5,315 bases of DNA, taken from contig DUOU01000244.1 of assembly GCA_012838685.1 (NCBI GenBank), positions 1 to 5,315 of the forward strand, in the 5' to 3' direction. Below the pieces are notes generated by a model, which was not told where the DNA came from, ran no database searches, and was given only the letters and a program-made list of their open reading frames with translations. Positions 1 through 4,745 of the stretch are shown here, piece by piece (positions within the stretch are counted from its first letter, which is position 1; each line of letters starts with the position of its first letter). The position numbers and the translations under genes were made by a program. Source of the stretch: Bacteroidota bacterium. GTDB taxonomy: Bacteria; Bacteroidota; Bacteroidia; Bacteroidales; VadinHA17.

Positions 1-133
1 CCAAAGCATTTTCAACTCCGGTAAACGCGGCTGCTCCTGTTTTATAATGGAGAGCCTCCGTGTCGATCTCGCTCTCCACGCAGCCAGTCACGGATAAAAG
101 TGACATAACAATATAAACTATATGCTTTTTCAT
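1..133 (-). CDS. Lipoprotein B, N-terminal fragment (paralogue of lipoprotein A), runs off the left edge
   Basis: The first 44 codons of a gene read leftward from ATG at 133. The product begins MKKHIVYIVMSLLSVTGC, a lipoprotein signal peptide with lipobox VTGC and acceptor Cys18, followed by acidic VESEIDTE, as is common in Bacteroidota outer-membrane lipoproteins. After that, HYKTGAAAF...ENAL matches HYETGVVAF...EGAL at the same place in lipoprotein A (759-1589), so the two are paralogues. Its ATG overlaps the TGA of barrel B in an ATGA junction at 130-133, which suggests translational coupling. No Shine-Dalgarno is seen. The rest of the gene lies outside the window, so function and length are unknown; by analogy with lipoprotein A about 275 residues would be expected (inference). 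It is too short here to appear as a long open frame, but the signal peptide and paralogy make it a real gene. Confidence 0.88.
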   Translation of the reverse strand, partial: MKKHIVYIVMSLLSVTGCVESEIDTEALHYKTGAAAFTGVENAL

Positions 134-762
134 GGCGCGAGATTATTAAACCGGTACCCTACCCCTCCACGTAATGTGCCCCCGGTACCGAAGCCTATCT
201 CACAAAAGCCGAATATCCTTTTCCCGCCGGAAAAACCGAGATAGAGTTCCGCCGGAATAAAAGTCGCTTCCGTCTGTCGCGAAGGATAATCGGTACGTTC
301 AACTCTTGTGGCCACAAACGGCCCACAGAAGGCCGATGCGTAAAGGCGGAAAAATTCCCTTTTAACAATATTATACCTGATCATCGCTTCAGCAGAAAAA
401 TAATATGAAGCAACGCTCCCCTCCACAAATTTCTGCCATGTCTGGTTATAAACAACTCTCCCCCCCGCGTCCCATCTCCCTGAAATAGGCCATGCGACCT
501 CCAGGGATACAGGGTTAATTGTATATTTATCGGATATGGGCAACATTTCGGTAAGATCTACCCCGTCGGGATAATATGTGTCGTACATATGCGACTCTAT
601 CATGCCATAAGGAGGAGAACTCCCCCACCCTGCCCTTATTTCAAGGATTTTCTCCGGGGCTTCCTGTGCTTCGCAATATGATGGCGACAGTGAGAATAAA
701 AACAGTGCGGACACTATTCCCAAACAGGCGGTAAATTTCATCGGATGTTTTCGTGAGCTCAT
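130..762 (-). CDS. Barrel B: small outer-membrane beta-barrel-like protein, second copy
   Basis: A 210-residue exported protein. Residues 1-32 form a signal peptide: a basic start, a hydrophobic core ACLGIVSALFLFSLS, and probable cleavage near CEA|Q. The mature part has alternating polar/aromatic segments typical of a small beta-barrel and ends GGVGYRF (199-205) plus a five-residue tail NNLAP. It is paralogous to barrel A: EIRAGWG (41-47), PISDKYT (75-81), RWDAGG...Y..TWQKFVEG (96-115) and FGF.E.G.G (184-192) all have counterparts. The ATG at 762 overlaps the stop of lipoprotein A (ATGA, 759-762). An alternative start is Met8 at 741, but the overlap favours 762. The TGA overlaps the start of lipoprotein B. 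An outer-membrane location is inferred from signal peptide and strand pattern. I do not recognise a specific family or substrate; it could be a structural barrel or a partner of the neighbouring lipoprotein. Confidence 0.85.
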   Translation of the reverse strand: MSSRKHPMKFTACLGIVSALFLFSLSPSYCEAQEAPEKILEIRAGWGSSPPYGMIESHMYDTYYPDGVDLTEMLPISDKYTINPVSLEVAWPISGRWDAGGRVVYNQTWQKFVEGSVASYYFSAEAMIRYNIVKREFFRLYASAFCGPFVATRVERTDYPSRQTEATFIPAELYLGFSGGKRIFGFCEIGFGTGGTLRGGVGYRFNNLAP

Positions 763-1589
763 AGAATTACCGTATCATTTTTGTAAATAACCTCTACTCT
801 CCTGTCGCGATCTCCTTCAGGAGTTACCGATACGGAAACGGGTTCGGTTTTCCCCGAACAGTTGTCGATTATGGTAAAAGTGTAGTCGGCTTCCGTAAAG
901 AGCCCCCTTTTGTACTCTTGTTCCCTCCATATAGCATCTTCAATGGTTCCCGTCAGAACAAATTTTGTGCCCACCTCCCCGTCAGAATTGATAAATGATA
1001 AGGGGAAGACCGTCATTTCGCCGTTTATGGTCAATTCCCCTCCATCAGCGGCGTTGAGAGTCAGTCGGGCGGTATCGATATATGTGAAATATTCATAATA
1101 ATAGACTTCCCTGACAAAGGAACTCATATCATTCAGGGTCAGATTAAACAAGTTTTCGTCAATGCGCTCAAACAGTTGGATAGCGTCGGGGAAAGCCCAA
1201 AAATACAGTTTCCAACGGGCACCGGGAGAGTTGAAATCGGTATTCCCCGTATCGATTGCCAAAAGCGTGTCGCCGTCAGCCGCCAGATACCACGTTCCGC
1301 TGTTTTCCCTAATCCTATAATCGGGAAAAAACTCGGTTTCAGCGGTTTGCCACACCTCCAGACTGTTGGATCCGTCCGCCAAACTGTTTTCATCGACATA
1401 TTCAATAAAACTGTTGAGGCTGTTTGCCTTCCCGAAAAGGTCAACCACATTGTGCAGCGCCCCCTCGTAATTGTTGAAAGCGACGACACCGGTTTCGTAA
1501 TGCTTTTTACCGTCTTCCACATATTTATCGACACACGACCAAAAAAGAATCGTTGTCGCCACAACCAATATCCAAACTCCTTTCTTCAT
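759..1589 (-). CDS. Lipoprotein A, uncharacterised exported lipoprotein
   Basis: A 276-residue lipoprotein if started at ATG 1589. The N-terminus MKKGVWILVVATTILFWSC is a lipoprotein signal peptide with Cys19 as the lipidation site; the lipobox (FWSC) is degenerate but tolerable in Bacteroidota. The frame is open to an upstream ATG at 1625, which would add MHDIRRYLNRVG ahead of the signal peptide. I prefer 1589 because the paralogue lipoprotein B starts exactly with its MKK. Residues 20-65 are probably helical and charged (HYETGVVAFNNYEGAL matches lipoprotein B). Residues 98-130 and 170-276 are rich in short strands (ARLTLNAADGGELTING, GTKFVLTGTIED), suggesting a beta-sandwich-like C-terminal half. 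No catalytic motif is visible. The stop overlaps the start of barrel B by 4 bases. The role is unknown; genetic linkage in both module copies suggests it works with the barrel at the outer membrane (inference). Confidence 0.88.
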   Translation of the reverse strand: MKKGVWILVVATTILFWSCVDKYVEDGKKHYETGVVAFNNYEGALHNVVDLFGKANSLNSFIEYVDENSLADGSNSLEVWQTAETEFFPDYRIRENSGTWYLAADGDTLLAIDTGNTDFNSPGARWKLYFWAFPDAIQLFERIDENLFNLTLNDMSSFVREVYYYEYFTYIDTARLTLNAADGGELTINGEMTVFPLSFINSDGEVGTKFVLTGTIEDAIWREQEYKRGLFTEADYTFTIIDNCSGKTEPVSVSVTPEGDRDRRVEVIYKNDTVIL

Positions 1590-1690
1590 TCCTACTCTAT
1601 TAAGGTACCTCCTTATATCATGCATAAATAGATTTATCTCGTTTCACCCAACAATCCTGGCAGCCAATACTCCTGTTTTCGCGCCATAAG
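1590..1690 (-). other. Gap between barrel A and lipoprotein A, with an out-of-place AAGGAGG and small inverted repeat
   Basis: This is the only loose junction in the leftward gene string. On the minus strand AAGGAGG lies at 1614-1608, 18 bases from the ATG at 1589 and so too far for a normal Shine-Dalgarno. It is also inside the reading frame if the 1625 start is used. It sits in a perfect inverted repeat, TAAGG/CCTTA with a 5-base loop (1601-1615). A 17-codon frame (ATG 1687 to TAA 1634) starts three bases after the barrel A stop but has no coding features I trust. I see no Rho-independent terminator, so read-through from barrel A into lipoprotein A is likely. Confidence 0.4.
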
Positions 1691-2314
1691 TCAAAACCTG
1701 TAGCCCACCCCGCCCGATATCAACCCCCTGGCGCCGATGCCAAATTCGGCGAACCCAAAAACGGTCTTCCCTACGGACAGCCCCAGACAGTTAAAATGCA
1801 TGTCGGGCACCAACTCGCTTTTCCTCTCCAAAACGGACAACTCCTCCTTATGCGTAACCAGATGGCCGCCCACGGAGAGAGAGGAGTAAAATCTTACCCA
1901 GTCTCTGTTTACATAATTGAACCTCACCATTGCCTGCATTGAGCAATAACTGCCCGAGATCTTTCCTTCGACATAATCCTGCCAAAACCTGTCGTATATC
2001 AAACTCCCGCCCAGGTCCCATCTTTTTGTGATGTTCAAGGCCGCTCCCACCCATAAAGGCCCGGTGGTATATTTATGCGAAATCGGCTTTATATCATCCA
2101 GATCGAGAATAGGCCCCCTTATGTCTATATCATAGCAACACATAAAACACAATCCACCATTGTCGGCCCACGAAAAAGAACTTTCCGCTCCCCATCCGGC
2201 ACGAACTTCAACAACCCGTTTTTGTTTCGCCTCCTGGCCCGAATCCTGACCATAAGCCAACATCGGGATAAAACAAAAAATAAAAACAATCAGTCCCTTT
2301 CTCATCAAATTCAT
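1691..2314 (-). CDS. Barrel A: small outer-membrane beta-barrel-like protein, first copy
   Basis: A 207-residue exported protein, first gene of the leftward string. Residues 1-22 are a signal peptide (MNLMRKG then hydrophobic IVFIFCFIPMLA, cleavage after AYG before Gln23). The start could be Met1 (2314) or Met4 (2305); no Shine-Dalgarno separates them. The mature chain alternates in strand-like fashion and ends exactly in GGVGYRF, a terminal Phe as expected of a BAM-recognised beta-signal. It aligns with barrel B through EVRAGWG (36-42), PISHKYT (77-83), RWDLGG...Y..FWQDYVEG (98-117), QAMVRFN.V.R (127-137) and FGFAEFGIG (186-194). It differs in the segment after residue 50, which carries LCFMCC (Cys56, Cys59, Cys60) absent from barrel B. 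The role is unknown; with about 185 mature residues, an eight-stranded barrel would fit (inference). Expression probably comes from the promoter candidate at 2397-2425. Confidence 0.87.
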   Translation of the reverse strand: MNLMRKGLIVFIFCFIPMLAYGQDSGQEAKQKRVVEVRAGWGAESSFSWADNGGLCFMCCYDIDIRGPILDLDDIKPISHKYTTGPLWVGAALNITKRWDLGGSLIYDRFWQDYVEGKISGSYCSMQAMVRFNYVNRDWVRFYSSLSVGGHLVTHKEELSVLERKSELVPDMHFNCLGLSVGKTVFGFAEFGIGARGLISGGVGYRF

Positions 2315-2396
2315 GCTATAAATACCACAAAATTCGCGTTTTATCTATAAGACGTAAAAAACTTCGTTTTCGTCTCTCTTTTTCCGCTTTTTTATG

Positions 2397-2425
2397 CAAA
2401 TATTATCAAGTCTAAAAAATTTCAA
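2397..2425 (-). promoter_or_regulatory. Candidate Bacteroidota promoter for the barrel A string
   Basis: On the minus strand TTG (2425-2423) is followed after 18 bases by AATATTTG (2404-2397), close to the Bacteroidota primary-sigma consensus of TTTG at -33 and TAnnTTTG at -7; one -7 base differs. It would start transcripts near 2390, giving a leader of about 75 bases before the ATG at 2314. The match is partial and the region is AT-rich, so chance is possible. Confidence 0.35.
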
Positions 2426-2523
2426 GTTATTTCAACGGATCTTGTAACGTTTAACTCAAAAATATCGTCTTATTTATTGGTGGGGTTAATATCATTCACC
2501 ATAGCCCTAACTACAAAATAGAC

Positions 2524-2531
2524 TATCTTTA
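2524..2531 (+). promoter_or_regulatory. Candidate -7 element for the rightward lipoprotein pair
   Basis: TATCTTTA differs from the Bacteroidota -7 consensus TAnnTTTG only at the last base and lies 18 bases before the ATG at 2550. No TTG is found at the expected -33 position, and the implied leader would be very short. Weak evidence. Confidence 0.25.
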
Positions 2532-2549
2532 CATTAATTAACCAAAAAC

Positions 2550-3329
2550 ATGTTTGCCCTGAACTCTAAAAAGATTTTTACAATTATAGCGGTTACACTT
2601 AGTGTAATCGTTTTTGGATGCAGCGATAAGCTTGAACTAACCGAACCAGTTGCGTCAAATTCCAGTGAACAGGAAAGTGACTTAGTCTGGAATTTTCCAG
2701 AAATGGACAGATCTTTGGATCAGACCTCGAAAACCATTGAAGAATTGTTAAGTGTATACAATATTCCTAAGGCTATTCTGGACACTATTTCCACTAAAGA
2801 ACTTGTTAAAATATGCATGGTTCATCCCCATTGGGGTTTAATACATGTATATAACGACAGACGTACAGGTATGTCTGTTTTAGTGCAAAATTTCAATGGA
2901 TTCCAGGAATTATTCTATAGGAATGATGCAGCTATTGAATTGCTTAAAGCGTACAACAAACTTGATCCTCTGGCAATTAATCCAATGTGGACACCTTTGG
3001 AACAGGGTATATATAGTGCCAAGTTTGAAAAATTTGAGATGTTATTGTCATCAAGAGCAATGATTGATAAACTGGATAAAGAGGGTATTCAGTCTCTGCA
3101 AGAGGTAATCATTTCAAAGTATCAAAAAAAGAAAGAACTTCCCGAAATATATTCTTTATGGGACCTGTCAACCACAGTCGCTGTATGCTTAAACATTCTT
3201 CAAAAAGAAAATTCGATTATATTAGAAGAATATCGTGGACAAATAAATTACTTCATGAACACTTATATGAGTGAAGATTTACAGTTTTTGGATACTATTG
3301 TCGAGCTTTTAAGAACAACTGTATTATGA
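2550..3329 (+). CDS. Uncharacterised Bacteroidota lipoprotein, first of an overlapping pair
   Basis: A 259-residue protein with lipoprotein signal peptide MFALNSKKIFTIIAVTLSVIVFGC (written here as two parts: basic start to Lys8, then hydrophobic core; lipobox VFGC, Cys24). After a low-complexity linker (S, E, T rich, 25-50) the chain is largely helical. STKELVKICMVHPHWGLIHVYN (81-102) and VQNFNGFQELFYRNDAAIELLKAY (112-135) remind me of a recurring family of secreted Bacteroidales hypotheticals with the pattern ST.ELV..C..P..G...YN, FNG.QEL..R.DA..LL..Y; this is memory of the pattern, not a search. A C-terminal piece, YSLWDLSTTVAVCLNILQKE (201-220), resembles residues 172-193 of the next protein. 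No enzyme motif is seen. The TGA overlaps the ATG of the next gene (ATGA, 3326-3329), so the two are probably co-translated. DNA is AT-richer than in the leftward genes. Confidence 0.88.
   Translation: MFALNSKKIFTIIAVTLSVIVFGCSDKLELTEPVASNSSEQESDLVWNFPEMDRSLDQTSKTIEELLSVYNIPKAILDTISTKELVKICMVHPHWGLIHVYNDRRTGMSVLVQNFNGFQELFYRNDAAIELLKAYNKLDPLAINPMWTPLEQGIYSAKFEKFEMLLSSRAMIDKLDKEGIQSLQEVIISKYQKKKELPEIYSLWDLSTTVAVCLNILQKENSIILEEYRGQINYFMNTYMSEDLQFLDTIVELLRTTVL
2590..2610. repeat. 21-base near-perfect palindrome inside the signal-peptide codons
   Basis: The arms CGGTTACACT (2590-2599) and AGTGTAATCG (2601-2610) flank a single central T. One position is mismatched in DNA but pairs as G-U in RNA. 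It covers codons 14-20 of the first lipoprotein gene. It could be an operator or an mRNA hairpin near the start, or chance. Confidence 0.45.
2857..2878. repeat. 22-base near-perfect palindrome inside the first lipoprotein gene
   Basis: The arms ACAGACGTAC (2857-2866) and GTATGTCTGT (2869-2878) flank central AG, with one DNA mismatch that is a G-U pair in RNA. Just upstream lie CCCC-ATT-GGGG (2826-2836) and the perfect palindrome ATACATGTAT (2841-2850), making a cluster of three dyads in 53 bases. It encodes the RRTGM segment. Confidence 0.4.
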
Positions 3330-4066
3330 AACCCTCATATTATTTTTTTGTCGTCTTTTTAGTTCTGTCCTTGTTTGCTTGTCAACCGTTTGATGATCCT
3401 GAAACACCGAGCCTCATAAATGATGTTCCAAACTTGGATGGTATTCCAAAATGGGAACTGTCATATTCTCCAACAAAGTTGGAATATATGAACATAGAGG
3501 AGCAATCCGTGGAAATAGACTTTTCCCTGGATGAGATAATGGCCGATGCGATTTCTTTCAGAGGTTCATACTTCAGGGATAACGGCCAAGTCTTTGAGGG
3601 AGACCTGTTCGATACTTATACCTCTTTCGACAAATTGGTAGGTTATTACGACAGAAACAAGTTAGCCTATAATTTTAGCTATTCTAGTAATATTCTTATC
3701 GACGGGGGTGAAATTGTGTACCCTCCTGTCGAATATGCGCTCGCCCAAGAATGTTTTCGCGACGACTGCCCAACAGAGGCAAGAAAAATAATATTAAAGA
3801 TGGCGCTCGACAAACATAAAAGAAAGACAGGCATTCCCTACCTGTTATCTTTCAATTCAAGAAGGACCGGTATGTTCTTAATGGCCGTAATCCTCGCTAA
3901 AGAAAGGGACACCGCATTTCTTGCCACGGTCCGGGAAAATCCGAATATCCAAAATACTTTGCGACTGAACCTGGATACGGAAAGTCTGTTGAATATACTG
4001 ATAAATACTAAAACTGATTCTACGGTTTGTCAATTGGTTGAAAACTTTTTGTCAGGGAACGAATAA
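3326..4066 (+). CDS. Uncharacterised Bacteroidota lipoprotein, second of an overlapping pair
   Basis: A 246-residue lipoprotein: signal peptide MKPSYYFFVVFLVLSLFAC with Cys19, then an acidic linker QPFDDPETP, the sort of post-cysteine acidic stretch linked to surface export in Bacteroidota (inference here). Residues 50-130 look strand-rich and aromatic (SFRGSYFRDNGQVFEGDLF, YYDRNKLAYNFSYS). Residues 150-246 are helical, with a Lys/Arg-rich helix (ARKIILKMALDKHKRKTG, 152-169) followed by SRRTGMFLMAVILAKERD (178-195). The last piece resembles the C-terminal element of the preceding protein (T..xxLx.IL.KE). Two cysteines, Cys143 and Cys148 (ECFRDDC), could form a disulfide. The start overlaps the upstream stop by 4 bases, so translation is probably coupled. 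No terminator-like hairpin follows within the 130 bases before the sigma gene. Function is not recognised; likely partner of the preceding lipoprotein. Confidence 0.87.
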   Translation: MKPSYYFFVVFLVLSLFACQPFDDPETPSLINDVPNLDGIPKWELSYSPTKLEYMNIEEQSVEIDFSLDEIMADAISFRGSYFRDNGQVFEGDLFDTYTSFDKLVGYYDRNKLAYNFSYSSNILIDGGEIVYPPVEYALAQECFRDDCPTEARKIILKMALDKHKRKTGIPYLLSFNSRRTGMFLMAVILAKERDTAFLATVRENPNIQNTLRLNLDTESLLNILINTKTDSTVCQLVENFLSGNE

Positions 4067-4196
4067 TCGTAAAATCATGAAATAACTCGGTGGCCAACAA
4101 CCTTATAAATACAGTCTTTTTTCTTATTTCAATTGGAATATAGTTTATTGAAAAACTCGTTGACTTGTATATCCCTGTTAACAACAATATAGGTTA

Positions 4197-4745
4197 ATGA
4201 TCGAGGAGTTAATAGAGGGATGCCGTAATAATGAAAGTTTGGCTCAGAAGAAATTATTTGAGCTTTTTTCTCCAAAAATGTATGGAGTATGCCGAAGGTA
4301 TGCCAATGATTCTGAAACGGCACGTGATATACTGATCGAGGGATTTATAAGAGTATTCGAAAAGATAGGCGATTATCAGGGAAACGGCCATTTTGAGGGT
4401 TGGATAAGGAGAATTTTTATTAATACCGCTATTGATCGCTTTCGCGGTTCCAAACGAGACGCGATGTTTTATAGCCGGCCCATAAACGAAGAGGAGGAAT
4501 TTGAAGATCCTATCAATTCAATTATGTTGACCTTGGAAGAAAACCAGCTTTTGACCTACCTGGAGTCTATTCCTGAACAATACAGGATCCCCCTTAATCT
4601 ATTTGAAATAGAAGGTTACTCACATAAAGAGATTTCCAATATGCTCAACATTTCAGAGGAGACATCGCGGGTAAGATGTCTCAGGGCAAGAAATATGCTG
4701 GCCCAGCTTGTTGCTAAACACAAAAAAAATGAAGGAAAAAGATAA
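4197..4745 (+). CDS. ECF-type RNA polymerase sigma factor (sigma-70 family)
   Basis: A 182-residue ECF sigma factor of usual length, which directs RNA polymerase to a specific promoter set in the cytoplasm. Region 2 spans about 21-84: LFELFSPKMYGVCRRY, then TARDILIEGFIRVFEK (core-binding 2.2 helix) and GHFEGWIRRIFINTAIDRFR (-10 recognition). An acidic linker follows (98-105, EEEEFEDP). Region 4 spans about 112-170: LESIPEQYRIPLNLFEIEGYSHKEI and the helix-turn-helix SHKEISNMLNISEETSRVRC-LRAR for -35 contact. The pattern FEGWIRRI...NTA.D with EGYSHKEI is characteristic of Bacteroidota ECF factors. The start is ATG 4197, with only a weak AGG four bases upstream and no convincing promoter in 4067-4196. 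Its end overlaps the next gene by 17 bases, the usual layout for a sigma factor and its regulator. The specific target genes cannot be told from this window. Confidence 0.96.
   Translation: MIEELIEGCRNNESLAQKKLFELFSPKMYGVCRRYANDSETARDILIEGFIRVFEKIGDYQGNGHFEGWIRRIFINTAIDRFRGSKRDAMFYSRPINEEEEFEDPINSIMLTLEENQLLTYLESIPEQYRIPLNLFEIEGYSHKEISNMLNISEETSRVRCLRARNMLAQLVAKHKKNEGKR

Larger units (their letters stand above)
1..2314 (-). repeat. Tandem duplication of a barrel + lipoprotein gene pair
   Basis: Copy 1 is barrel A plus lipoprotein A (759-2314). Copy 2 is barrel B plus lipoprotein B (1-762, cut by the window edge). Gene order and orientation are the same, and each gene has its paralogue at the matching place. 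The DNA has diverged strongly while short protein blocks (RAGWG, RWD.GG, VEG, GGVGYRF; HY.TG..AF) remain, so the duplication is old. Further copies may lie to the left. Confidence 0.8.
2315..2549. promoter_or_regulatory. AT-rich divergent intergenic region
   Basis: This 235-base stretch separates the leftward barrel/lipoprotein string from the rightward lipoprotein pair and must hold both sets of promoters, unless either is transcribed from elsewhere. It contains a pyrimidine-rich run on the plus strand (2362-2393, only three purines, all G), which becomes a purine-rich leader for barrel A mRNA. It also holds a weak inverted repeat TGGTG/CACCA (2478-2482 and 2497-2501, 14-base spacer), a possible operator but easily chance. 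No coding sequence is seen. Confidence 0.6.

Noticed and set aside
151..190. Direct repeat CCGGTACC at 151-158 and 183-190
   Set aside because: Both fall in Gly/Tyr-rich codons of barrel B (VGYR and GTGG) and are explained by coding sequence.
1139..1564. Open frame of 141 codons on the minus strand in another frame of lipoprotein A
   Set aside because: It is an out-of-frame shadow of lipoprotein A, rich in Trp, Ser and Arg in an unnatural way and without an export signal.
1176..1631. Open frame of 151 codons on the plus strand, antisense to lipoprotein A
   Set aside because: It lies wholly opposite a gene supported by paralogy and a lipoprotein signal. Its translation has no domain, signal or composition typical of a real protein.
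2075..2350. Open frame of 91 codons on the plus strand opposite the start of barrel A
   Set aside because: It overlaps the signal peptide and first strands of barrel A; no recognisable protein features.
2859..3880. Identical RRTGM pentapeptide in both rightward lipoproteins (residues 104-108 and 179-183)
   Set aside because: The two copies do not fall at equivalent positions when the proteins are aligned by their C-terminal motif, and the codons differ, so it is probably coincidence.
4160..4190. TTGACT...CAATAT resembling an E. coli-type promoter before the sigma gene
   Set aside because: Bacteroidota primary sigma factors use a different consensus (TTTG / TAnnTTTG), and the -10-like match is poor.
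4129..4323. Minus-strand frame of 64 codons overlapping the start of the sigma gene
   Set aside because: It is antisense to conserved sigma region 2 and has no supporting feature.
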